A stretch of DNA of 19,382 nucleotides from Candidatus Poseidoniaceae archaeon (GTDB taxonomy: Archaea; Thermoplasmatota; Poseidoniia; Poseidoniales; Poseidoniaceae). The stretch lies in the NCBI GenBank assembly GCA_022452125.1, contig JAKURJ010000016.1:1-19382 (forward strand), given 5' to 3'. The translations under genes and the position numbers were made by a program. Below, in pieces: positions 1 to 7,320 of the stretch (its first letter is position 1; each line of letters opens with the position of its first letter). Under the pieces are notes generated by a model. That model worked only from the letters and a program-made list of their open reading frames with translations. It did not search any database and had not been told where the DNA came from.

Positions 1-1
1 A

Positions 2-121
2 GCTTTGGCTGATTGGAACTCAAGAGACCTTGGAGCACCGGGGTTCTGCGGCAAAGGCCAGACCGTACCCGTTGGAGACGGTGGGCCACTGATGCGAATT
101 AGAGAAGCACTGGTGGGATGA
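2..121 (+). CDS. tldD: TldD metalloprotease subunit, C-terminal end only
   Basis: An open frame entering from the left edge gives the last 39 residues of a protein and stops with TGA. The tail has the run GAPGFCGKGQTVPVG, then a Gly-Gly-Pro and a short hydrophobic end. This matches the conserved C-terminus of TldD-family proteins (P-G-x-C-G-K-x-G-Q-x-V-P-V-G). TldD carries the zinc-binding HExxxH site, which lies outside the window, and works with TldE as a peptidase on small peptides. The stop is one base before the tldE start, so the two genes form one operon. The call rests on a short tail plus the partner gene next door. Confidence 0.8.
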   Translation, partial: ALADWNSRDLGAPGFCGKGQTVPVGDGGPLMRIREALVG

Positions 122-122
122 T

Positions 123-1523
123 ATGATTCCTGATGATGCAGTTGAGCGTTTGATGGATTCAGCGCAAAAGATAGGCATTGCTTGTGAAAACGCTGGCGTG
201 GCAGAATGGGAAATTTTTGCTTCCCAAGGATATGGAAATTCGCTAGACATTGAGGCTGGAAAGATATCAATGGCCTCGGGCGGTGGTGAAGGTGGATTCG
301 GAATCAGGATAGTTGAAGATGGCAAATATGGATTCGCACATCTTGTAGACCCTTCGTCAGTTGAAAGAGCAATTCAGCAAGCACTTTCCATTGCAAGAAA
401 ATCACCTTCCATCGAAGGTTTTGAATTACCAGGAAATCAATCTGCGTCCAACGTATCTGGAATGAAAGATAAAGCGATTTTGGATATGGGTCCAGAGGAT
501 TTACTAGAACAAGGTGACCAAGTACTTACTAGGGTTACAGAATTAGATTCTAGAGCAGTTGCAGTCGGAGGTGGTATTGGCGTTGGTGCTGGAGCAGGTG
601 CAATTGTAACAAGCTCAGGAATTGAAAGTGGAGGAGTGTACACTTCACACGGAATTGGAATTCATGTTTCAATTGATGAGGACGACCATTTAACTTCTTC
701 ATACGAGGGGGAATCTTCACGAGGCTTGCTCAAAGATTTGACAGCCTGTGTGGACAAAGCGGTTCACTGGTCGCAAATAACAAGACAAAAAATAGACGGT
801 GGAGACACTGAAGATTGCCCTGTTCTAATGACCTCTGGCGGTTTTTCACCTTTATTCTCAGTCGTTGTGCCTTCTGCAATCAAGGGAGAAAGATTGGCAC
901 GTGGCGAATCTTTCTGGTCCGGGAAGATGAATGAAATTGTCATGGCAGACCACCTCTCTTTGGTAGATGATGGATTGATGGAAGGCGGAATGTCTTCTGG
1001 TTCTCGTGATGACGAAGGTGTTCCGAGCCAGACTCAAACAATTGTGGATGCTGGTAGGTTGACTGGAGAGTTGTGGTCGACTAGAGATGCCGCTAAATTG
1101 GTGTCCGAAGGTAAGGTTTCCGAGGCCCATACAACGGGTTCCGCATCAAGAGGCGGGCATACATCCCCACCGATATGTGGTTGCAGTGATCTGATTTTGT
1201 CCTCCTCTTCCAATACTCATTCCAGAGATAGACTAGTTGAGGAAATGGAAGAAGGCTACATTGTGCACAGCGTTATGGGTGCACACACAGCTAACCCAAC
1301 CAGTGGTGATTTTTCGGTAACTACCTCAACAATTTTGCGAGTTGAAGGTGGAGAGATAATCGGCGCGCTTTCACAAGCCGGATTTTCAGGAAATATGGCA
1401 AAGGCACTTTCTGGAAGAGTAATTCTCGGAGACACCTCAAAACGCAAGGGTTCATACAGCACCGGCTCAATGCATGTCCCAGATGTTCTGATGTTGGACG
1501 GTTTGAGGATTAATCCTGCTTGA
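123..1523 (+). CDS. tldE: TldE/PmbA-type metalloprotease partner subunit
   Basis: This 466-residue protein fits the usual length of PmbA/TldE (about 440-460). The C-terminal half holds a family-like stretch around residues 386-399 (GAHTANPTSGDFSV), followed by a VEGGEI segment and a GNMAKAL segment, as in the C-terminal domain of PmbA. No HExxxH motif is seen, as expected for the non-catalytic E subunit. In known systems TldD/TldE form a heterodimer that degrades unfolded peptides or trims ribosomally made peptides in the cytosol. The ATG follows the tldD stop by one base and has GGTGG upstream, so the start is secure. The substrate in this organism is unknown, and no peptide-modifying genes are visible nearby. 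Confidence 0.88.
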   Translation: MIPDDAVERLMDSAQKIGIACENAGVAEWEIFASQGYGNSLDIEAGKISMASGGGEGGFGIRIVEDGKYGFAHLVDPSSVERAIQQALSIARKSPSIEGFELPGNQSASNVSGMKDKAILDMGPEDLLEQGDQVLTRVTELDSRAVAVGGGIGVGAGAGAIVTSSGIESGGVYTSHGIGIHVSIDEDDHLTSSYEGESSRGLLKDLTACVDKAVHWSQITRQKIDGGDTEDCPVLMTSGGFSPLFSVVVPSAIKGERLARGESFWSGKMNEIVMADHLSLVDDGLMEGGMSSGSRDDEGVPSQTQTIVDAGRLTGELWSTRDAAKLVSEGKVSEAHTTGSASRGGHTSPPICGCSDLILSSSSNTHSRDRLVEEMEEGYIVHSVMGAHTANPTSGDFSVTTSTILRVEGGEIIGALSQAGFSGNMAKALSGRVILGDTSKRKGSYSTGSMHVPDVLMLDGLRINPA

Positions 1524-1611
1524 TAGATTCACATTCATTAGTTTGCGAATCTGGCAGACATCTTCAAGAACCGTCTCCATTGAACATTCAACTCCACGGA
1601 GGTGAAAGGGA

Positions 1612-1710
1612 GTGTCAACAAAACTCAACCAACCAGCACGAAAGCCCGAACACCCGTCCTATGACGGGCCAGAAATTGAATTGGACCGTCGAGGTGTTTC
1701 TAATGTCTGA
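1612..1710 (+). CDS. Possible 32-residue leader ORF upstream of RPA
   Basis: A GTG-started ORF of 32 codons fills the gap between tldE and RPA. It is preceded by a strong Shine-Dalgarno match, GGAGGTG at 1598-1604, seven bases upstream. It ends in TGA at 1708-1710, overlapping the RPA start (ATG at 1703-1705) in another frame, the typical layout of translational coupling. The peptide is polar and proline/charge rich (start MSTKLNQPARK, end LDRRGVSNV) with no membrane segment. I do not recognise it. It may be a real small protein, a regulatory leader peptide, or chance; the strong ribosome site with no other gene to serve is the main argument for it. Confidence 0.42.
   Translation: MSTKLNQPARKPEHPSYDGPEIELDRRGVSNV
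1691..1696 (+). promoter_or_regulatory. Ribosome binding site that fixes the RPA start
   Basis: GAGGTG lies six bases before the ATG at 1703. The same frame stays open upstream to 1520, but the upstream residues are low in conservation-like features and the earlier start codon has no such site. The start at 1703 is therefore preferred. The same motif and spacing recur before other genes in the window. Confidence 0.7.
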
Positions 1711-3400
1711 TTATGAAGCACATGTTTCGGAAGTCATCAAGCAAGTTCCAGAAGCGGACCCTGAAAAGGTCGCAGAAGCCTTTGCAAGATATGAGAAGGA
1801 TTTCCTAATTCCTCCTGAAGATGCTATGCGTTCTGTTCTACGCCGTTTCCAATCAGATACTGGCGCACCCGTGCAATCCAATCAACAATCATCTGGTTCT
1901 CAGAGACAATCATTGCCGATAAAGAAGGTAGAGAGGCTATCTGACCTATCTGCAGATGATCGTAATGTCGAAATTGAAGTAGAGATAGTCACTCATAATC
2001 CTAGAACTACTATGGTTCGTGGCGAAGAAAAAATAGTACCATACGGTTTGATTGAAGACCAACCTTGGTCAGAAGGTGGAAACCGCACTAGATGGGAATA
2101 CAAGGATTGGGGAAACAATCCAAACATTGCGCCTGGTGCAGTTGTACGCCTTGAAGGAGTTTCAGTTAACGAATACCAAGGAAGAATGAGCATCAATGTC
2201 AACCAAGCTAGTAGGGTGGTGGTCCTAAGAGAGGGTGTGCGCACAATAACAAAACCGGGCGAACCAATTGAAATCAGTTCAATAAAATCTGAAGGCTCTG
2301 TAACGGTAGTTGGTAGATTACTTGCATCTCGTAAAGATGTCATCCATCGCAAAGACGGTTCTGGTTCTATAGACGTAGTCCGGGGCAGAGTTGCGGATGA
2401 TAGCGGTGCTATTGGGTTCTTATCTTGGGAGCCATTTGAGCATGAAATTGGGTCTTTATTGAAAATAGAAAATGCTCAAATCAGGGTATTCAGAGATACT
2501 CCTGAGATCAATATTGGAGGCTCTTCCAAAATTGAGATATTCCATGATTCAAATTTCGCATCTGCTGAAGATTTGGTTGCCCGCTCAGTCAGTCGAATCG
2601 AAGACCTCAGAGACGGGTCAAGAGATGTGGAAATAGTACTTGAAATACAGAAGATGATCAAGCGTGATTTCCAAGGTAGAGATGGTGAAGCAAAGAGCGT
2701 TTGGTCTGGTGATGTTGCCGACCCAACGGGTAAATGCCGTTGTTCAATCTGGTCAGAGCCTCCGTTTGATTTCGAATCAACACCTGTGGTTGTAAGACTC
2801 AAAGGAGTTAGAGTAAGGGCCTGGCAAGGAATCCCTGACATTACAGTTGACAATGAATCACAGATTGAAGTCTTAGCAGCAGCACCATGGGGTGATGATG
2901 TTGATTTGGCAAACAATGTCGTTGATGTAGCACTCAAGGACTTGTCAACTGGTGCTAGCAGAGTTGGGATTTCTACCACTGGCACTGTGATTTCAATCAG
3001 GGAAGATTCTGGAATTATCAAAAGATGTCCTGAGTGTAGAAGAGTTCTCAGAGACGGCGAGTGTGCAATTCACGGCGCTCAGGAAGGAGAAACAGACGTC
3101 AGATTACGCATGGTTTTGGATGACGGCAAATCCACAATTTCGTTGATTATCAACAAATCAGCATCTGAATCATTAATCGGAATGAACCAAGACAAAATAT
3201 CGTCGCATATTGTTGAAAATGGAACAATGGCCTTTGTCCAAGAACTTAGAGAACTATTACTTGGAAAGAAACTGAAGGCGAATGGTAGGACTATTGTCGA
3301 TGAGCAAGGAGCGATGTTACTATCTGATGAAGTGGAATTGGTCGAGGTAGATTCGGTTCTTGCAGCAGCTGAATTAAGAGCAAAGTGGGGGGTGGTTTGA
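1703..3400 (+). CDS. Replication factor A (RPA), large single-stranded DNA-binding subunit
   Basis: This 565-residue protein has a short helical N-terminus (about 1-50), a Gln/Ser-rich linker, and about four OB-fold-like blocks near 75-180, 190-285, 295-395 and 415-560. OB signatures recur, such as a strand with G-x-V, then a D-x-(S/T)-G turn (VADDSGAIGFLSW, VADPTGKCRCSIW). The last block carries a zinc finger C442-x2-C445-x8-C454-x2-H457, known in euryarchaeal RPA41-type proteins. RPA coats single-stranded DNA in replication, repair and recombination. The stop overlaps the start of the next gene by one base, and that gene encodes the usual RPA-associated partner, which supports the call. The start was chosen by the GAGGTG site at 1691. 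Confidence 0.88.
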   Translation: MSDYEAHVSEVIKQVPEADPEKVAEAFARYEKDFLIPPEDAMRSVLRRFQSDTGAPVQSNQQSSGSQRQSLPIKKVERLSDLSADDRNVEIEVEIVTHNPRTTMVRGEEKIVPYGLIEDQPWSEGGNRTRWEYKDWGNNPNIAPGAVVRLEGVSVNEYQGRMSINVNQASRVVVLREGVRTITKPGEPIEISSIKSEGSVTVVGRLLASRKDVIHRKDGSGSIDVVRGRVADDSGAIGFLSWEPFEHEIGSLLKIENAQIRVFRDTPEINIGGSSKIEIFHDSNFASAEDLVARSVSRIEDLRDGSRDVEIVLEIQKMIKRDFQGRDGEAKSVWSGDVADPTGKCRCSIWSEPPFDFESTPVVVRLKGVRVRAWQGIPDITVDNESQIEVLAAAPWGDDVDLANNVVDVALKDLSTGASRVGISTTGTVISIREDSGIIKRCPECRRVLRDGECAIHGAQEGETDVRLRMVLDDGKSTISLIINKSASESLIGMNQDKISSHIVENGTMAFVQELRELLLGKKLKANGRTIVDEQGAMLLSDEVELVEVDSVLAAAELRAKWGVV

Positions 3401-4350
3401 TGCAGCCAGCAAGAAGAGCAAGGAGACAGCCTGCCTGGCATATGCTAGCCTCAGAGTTTAGCGATTCCACATTGAGTCAACAAGGTTCAGGTGAATTCGA
3501 TCCACTATTCGTGATAACCAAACTTGGAGCGAAAGTCAACCGCGTAGTGGTTGCTGGAATGCTCGAGAGGCTGGACCCTCGAGAAACATCCAATGGATCT
3601 ACTCTATGGCAGGGTCAATTGAGAGACCCGTCTGGTTTGCATTTCTTTTCAGTAGGAGATTATGCACCTGAGTCTATGAGAGAATTAACCATTCAATTAT
3701 CTTCCAGAATTGAAGATGGGGAAACAATCATGCTTTTGATGACAGCAAAAGCTCGGTATTTCCAAAATGATGAAGGCGCAGTCTACACAAGTTTGAGGCC
3801 GGAGGAAGCGGCCATAATTACTCGAGAAAGCTATCGAAATTGGCTTGTTGAAGCATCTAAAGGTATGCTTGAGAGAATTGACATGCACGAAAAATCCTCA
3901 TCGCTAGAGAAAAACTCTGAAGCGTTAGCAGCCGGGGGAATCCCAGAAGAGATGCGTGAAGGCATCCTTCTTGCAAACGAGCATTACGGAGAAATCGATT
4001 TGGAGACATATCGACTCAATATCATGAATTCACTTGACATCGCTGAAGATAAGGTTCCTTCAATGGCGAAACCAGCGGTCCCTCAATCTCAGAAGAGTCT
4101 AGATGTAGAAGAGACTGAGTCCTCTACAGAAGAGGAAAGCAGCGCTGAAGGTGAGGTTGATTTGAAGAAAGTATTACTTGATTTAATCTCCAGATTAGAT
4201 CAAGGAGAAGGTGTTGATTTTGATACACTACTCTCTAATGCTGCCGCTCGAGGCCATGATAGGGATGCATCTGAATCCTCTTTGGATGAATTAACTGAGG
4301 AAGGCTCTGTTCATGAGCCGCGCTTTGGATGGTTTAAGATTACGAATTGA
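3400..4350 (+). CDS. RPA-associated OB-fold protein (COG3390-like)
   Basis: This 316-residue protein has an OB-fold-like domain at about 35-140, with the pattern RVVVAGMLERL, WQGQLRDPSG and a Y-A-P-E segment. This is typical of the euryarchaeal RPA-associated proteins encoded next to RPA. After a Ser/Glu-rich acidic linker (about 225-245) comes a C-terminal block (about 250-316) with the LDQGEGVDFDTLL and EPRFGWFKI patterns, resembling a small winged helix. In haloarchaea and methanogens the partner forms a complex with RPA and aids DNA repair. The ATG overlaps the RPA stop (TGATG) with a G-rich ribosome site upstream, so the two are translationally coupled. An earlier in-frame start at 3385 is less likely. 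Function in this organism is inferred from family and position. Confidence 0.83.
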   Translation: MQPARRARRQPAWHMLASEFSDSTLSQQGSGEFDPLFVITKLGAKVNRVVVAGMLERLDPRETSNGSTLWQGQLRDPSGLHFFSVGDYAPESMRELTIQLSSRIEDGETIMLLMTAKARYFQNDEGAVYTSLRPEEAAIITRESYRNWLVEASKGMLERIDMHEKSSSLEKNSEALAAGGIPEEMREGILLANEHYGEIDLETYRLNIMNSLDIAEDKVPSMAKPAVPQSQKSLDVEETESSTEEESSAEGEVDLKKVLLDLISRLDQGEGVDFDTLLSNAAARGHDRDASESSLDELTEEGSVHEPRFGWFKITN

Positions 4351-4410
4351 GTTGAATACTCCAACAGGTTCAAGTCCCATTCGCGTTCTCATTGGTTCAC
4401 AGGTGAGCCT

Positions 4411-4764
4411 ATGGCAGGAACAGATTTCTTTATTCGCCCCGCAAGCGGTACATCAAGTTCAGACTGGTTGAGATTACCTAACGCAGATATTAGCGTAGCA
4501 ATAACTCGCAGAATTACTCGAACAGTACTACATGGTGGCGAGGGCGATGACTTAGTTGATGAAGGAGCCGAATCAGCTATCTACACGGTACGTGGTGAAA
4601 TGGATTTTGAAGAGTACAAAAAGATCCTCAAAATGTTCCGCTCTGGTCAACCATATATTCACGACCCGTTCGAAGAAAGGGATGTAAAATGTGTATTTGG
4701 TAAAATGGAATACGACGGTTCAGAGAAAATTTACCGATTCGAGTTGATTGAAGATATCCGTTGA
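4411..4764 (+). CDS. Unrecognised 117-residue protein at the head of the motor operon
   Basis: This small soluble protein has no signal peptide or membrane segment. GGTGA lies just upstream of the ATG, and the gene ends nine bases before the first platform gene, whose ribosome site overlaps this stop. That places it firmly in the same operon. The sequence is acidic in the middle (HGGEGDDLVDEGAE), then shows alternating strands (YTVRGEMDFEEYKKI) and a G-Q-P-Y-x-H-D-P-F turn, ending in a mixed strand with FELIED. I do not recognise the family. The order of features resembles small beta-rich tail or baseplate proteins of contractile phages, but that is a pattern impression with no motif to prove it. 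It may be an accessory part of the secretion or filament machine. Confidence 0.8.
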   Translation: MAGTDFFIRPASGTSSSDWLRLPNADISVAITRRITRTVLHGGEGDDLVDEGAESAIYTVRGEMDFEEYKKILKMFRSGQPYIHDPFEERDVKCVFGKMEYDGSEKIYRFELIEDIR

Positions 4765-4768
4765 GGTG
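4763..4768 (+). promoter_or_regulatory. Ribosome binding site overlapping the upstream stop
   Basis: GAGGTG sits five bases before the ATG at 4774 and shares two bases with the TGA stop of the preceding gene. This arrangement points to coupled translation of the 117-residue protein and the first platform protein. Confidence 0.6.
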
Positions 4769-4773
4769 ATTGA

Positions 4774-5346
4774 ATGCGTTCACTAGATGAGTCCAGAGAA
4801 GTTCTGTATGTAATCAGGACTTTGGATGTTCTAATGGGCTCGGGAGTTGGATTAGAAGCAGCAATCCATTCTATTTCCCAAGGTGGATATGGTATTATTT
4901 CAAAGGACTTTTCTGATTTGATGGATAACATCAACAAAGGACGTCCATTAGAAAAAGAACTTCGTACATTGCTAAAGAAAGCAGAGACTGATGGCTACAA
5001 AAGGGTCATCAATACCATGCTCAATAACGTTACTCAAAACACTGACATCATCGAGACTCTAAGGAAACAAGGAGAAAGGATGGAAGAAACTCGAACAGAG
5101 AATGTAAAAGAGTACATCGAAGAATTAGGCGGCGTTCCTGAAACACTGCTATCGATTGGGATGATCGGGCCAATCATTCTTTCAATTCTCGGAATAGCAC
5201 CTCAATTGATGGAAGATGCGGAGGAATTGTTCGGTCCAATGGACCAAGGGATGATTATGAGCATTGTAAATGTAGGACTATTCTTGACTTTGCTAGGTAT
5301 GGCAATGATTGGGCTAAAGGCCCACACTAAAGACCCGGGGTTGTGA
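4774..5346 (+). CDS. Type IV filament/secretion platform protein, single-domain (ArlJ/TadB-TadC-like)
   Basis: This 190-residue protein has a cytoplasmic helical T2SSF-type domain at about 10-115 (GSGVGLEAAIHSI, then an NINKGRPLEKEL segment), followed by two membrane helices near 124-145 and 160-182. This is the layout of one half of an ArlJ/FlaJ or GspF platform protein, the inner-membrane core that the ATPase acts on. Usual ArlJ proteins are over 500 residues with two such domains. Here the halves are separate genes, as in bacterial tad loci (tadB, tadC). The next gene starts four bases after the stop. The assignment to the T2SSF superfamily is fairly sure; whether it equals TadB or TadC is not. 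Confidence 0.75.
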   Translation: MRSLDESREVLYVIRTLDVLMGSGVGLEAAIHSISQGGYGIISKDFSDLMDNINKGRPLEKELRTLLKKAETDGYKRVINTMLNNVTQNTDIIETLRKQGERMEETRTENVKEYIEELGGVPETLLSIGMIGPIILSILGIAPQLMEDAEELFGPMDQGMIMSIVNVGLFLTLLGMAMIGLKAHTKDPGL

Positions 5347-5349
5347 TCT

Positions 5350-6081
5350 ATGTTATTTGGAATCCTGGAGATGTTCAGAAATGACCCGTTGTTACTTTTC
5401 ATCATCACATTAGGTGTGGCATGTGCCATAGGAGGAATCCCTCCAATACTTGAAAGAGTCAGAAGAAGAGGTATTGAGAACGATTTGCCTGCAATGCTTG
5501 AAGCACTATCTGATTCTCTTGGCGCTGGACTTGGTCTGCAACAAGCTATGATGGCTGAGGCTGATAGAAACACAGGAACTCTAGGTAAGTTACTGAAAGA
5601 AACACTATCTGAAAGCCATGCATCTTCATTTGATTCAGCTCTAGCGAACTTTGCTACTAAATCTCGCTCATCACAGGTTCAGAGGGTTATGCACTTGATG
5701 TCTACTGCTATAGAACAAGATGCTCCTCTGCAAAACATCCTCGCTGACATGTCTAGAGACTATGAGCGATTGAATGATTTGATGAATCGCAGAGAGTCTG
5801 ACCTAATGGGTAGGTCGATTCTGATTATCATGTTTGTATCAGTTGGTTTACCATTCTTGATTGCATTTATCGTTGGTCTATTCGCACCTAGAACACAAGG
5901 ATTCCAACTCGATTCTTTCAATTCTTCATTCACACTATTCTTCGGAGCAGCCTCGCTTGTAGCCATTGCAGTTAGCGGTAGAATGCTTGGCAGAATGCGT
6001 TCAGCATTGTGGTGGGCTCCACTTTGGATGGCTGTTTCCATGTCGATTTATCACGTAGGAGTCTTAGTAATTGGAGGTTAG
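5350..6081 (+). CDS. Second single-domain platform membrane protein (ArlJ/TadB-TadC-like)
   Basis: This 243-residue protein has an N-terminal membrane helix (about 13-33), a cytoplasmic T2SSF-like helical domain (about 45-150, with LPAMLEALSDSLGAGLGLQQAM as its start region), and three more membrane helices near 155-179, 193-211 and 220-242. The domain pattern, a Leu-rich helix with G-A-G-L-G-L-x-x-A, is typical of TadB/TadC and ArlJ. With the preceding gene it would rebuild a two-domain platform. It lies four bases after its neighbour and three bases before the ATPase gene, so all are co-transcribed. The start ATG has GTGATC just upstream. No filament subunit is seen in the operon. Confidence 0.77.
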   Translation: MLFGILEMFRNDPLLLFIITLGVACAIGGIPPILERVRRRGIENDLPAMLEALSDSLGAGLGLQQAMMAEADRNTGTLGKLLKETLSESHASSFDSALANFATKSRSSQVQRVMHLMSTAIEQDAPLQNILADMSRDYERLNDLMNRRESDLMGRSILIIMFVSVGLPFLIAFIVGLFAPRTQGFQLDSFNSSFTLFFGAASLVAIAVSGRMLGRMRSALWWAPLWMAVSMSIYHVGVLVIGG

Positions 6082-6084
6082 AAT

Positions 6085-7320
6085 ATGGAAAAAATTCTCG
6101 AGCAGTATGGAAGAGTAACAGTTTACATGGAGTCAAACCACCCCTCTCCAATGTATCACGTAGATGGCGGAGTAGAACCCAACCCTTACGGTAACCTAGC
6201 TGTACTTCTAGAAGATGATAATCTGGAAGAAGTGATGTATAACGGAGGCGCACAATGCGTAAAAGTCGCTCACAGGGACCATGGAATGTGTAGAACAAAT
6301 GTTTGGGTAGATGACCAACAAGGAATTGAAATCGCCAAGAATATTGCAGCATTTACTTCAGTTCCACTCGGAGATGGCCCAGGAATGGTACCAATTTTCG
6401 ATGGTAGATTGCCAGATGGTAGCCGTGTAAACGGCACAATACCACCTGTTTCTCCAGACGGACCAACTCTAACGATTCGTAAATTCCGTGAAGACCCTCT
6501 GACAATGATTGATTTGATCAAATTCGGAACAGTAAATGTACGCTTAGCGGCAATGATGTGGGTTTGGATTGAAGGATTAGATAGCAGGCCTGCAAACTTC
6601 GTTATTGCAGGAGGAACAGGTTCTGGTAAAACTACGACATTGAATTGCTTAGGAATGTATATCCCGTGGCACAAGCGTTTGTTGACTGTAGAAGATACTG
6701 CTGAGTTGCAAGTATACCATGACCACTGGCTGCGAATGGAAACCCGCCGAGAAAGGCCTGACGGAACTCCTGAAGTCGACATGAACGATTGTCTAAAATC
6801 GAGCCTGAGAATGCGCCCTGACAGAATCATTGTGGGAGAAGTTCGTTCCAGTGAGGCTGCAACCTTGCTAACCGCTATGAATACAGGTCACGATGGTTCA
6901 TTTGGTTCCCTGCACGCAAATACTGCTATGGAGACAATTACAAGGATGATTAACCCTCCAATGAATGTCCCTCCAATCATGCTTACAGGACTTGATTTGA
7001 TTATCATCCAAGCTAGATTGTATGTTAATGGAAAAACCGCTAGAAAAATCACTGAGGTCGCCGAAGTTGCAGGAATGGAAGGTGACAAACCTCGTCTAAA
7101 TGCAATTTGGAAGTACAATGCAGCAACTGATCAAATCGAGGAGACAGGAATTCCTTCAAAGATGAGAGAGACCATTTGTACTGCTGCAGGAATAACTCCT
7201 GCCCAGTTCGAACAGCATGTCAAGCAGCGAGAGCAAATTCTAGCAGACTTATTGAACAGAGATATTCGTGATATTGATACTGTTACCAAAGTTATCCAAG
7301 GTTTCTATGCTACTCGCTAA
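6085..7320 (+). CDS. TadA/ArlI-like secretion ATPase of the type IV filament superfamily
   Basis: This 411-residue protein has the full ATPase motif set: Walker A GGTGSGKT at about 176-183, an Asp box with E203-D204-T-A-E-L, Walker B ending in IIVGEVR with E252, and a His box with TGHDGSFGSLHANT starting near 267. The N-terminal part (about 100-160, with DGSRVNGTIPPVS and TIRKF) also fits archaeal PilB/ArlI/TadA enzymes. Such hexameric ATPases drive pilus, archaellum or secretion pseudopili from the cytosolic side of the platform. It is shorter than typical ArlI (about 500 or more), and the His box wording is closer to TadA/CpaF. It ends tail-to-tail with the SAP-motif gene, overlapping four bases. 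Which filament it drives is not shown. Confidence 0.9.
   Translation: MEKILEQYGRVTVYMESNHPSPMYHVDGGVEPNPYGNLAVLLEDDNLEEVMYNGGAQCVKVAHRDHGMCRTNVWVDDQQGIEIAKNIAAFTSVPLGDGPGMVPIFDGRLPDGSRVNGTIPPVSPDGPTLTIRKFREDPLTMIDLIKFGTVNVRLAAMMWVWIEGLDSRPANFVIAGGTGSGKTTTLNCLGMYIPWHKRLLTVEDTAELQVYHDHWLRMETRRERPDGTPEVDMNDCLKSSLRMRPDRIIVGEVRSSEAATLLTAMNTGHDGSFGSLHANTAMETITRMINPPMNVPPIMLTGLDLIIIQARLYVNGKTARKITEVAEVAGMEGDKPRLNAIWKYNAATDQIEETGIPSKMRETICTAAGITPAQFEQHVKQREQILADLLNRDIRDIDTVTKVIQGFYATR

Noticed and set aside
1..6. AGCTTT at the left end, as left by HindIII cloning
   Set aside because: Internal HindIII sites (AAGCTT) remain in the window and the right end does not match; an ordinary window edge is the simpler explanation.
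1520..1702. N-terminal extension of RPA by 61 residues
   Set aside because: The extension starts inside the tldE stop region without a ribosome site, while 1703 has GAGGTG at the normal spacing.
4360..4395. T-loop-like GGTTCAAGTCCC suggesting a tRNA 3' half
   Set aside because: The T-stem has two mismatches and no matching 5' acceptor strand is present about 65 bases upstream, where the RPA-associated gene is still coding.
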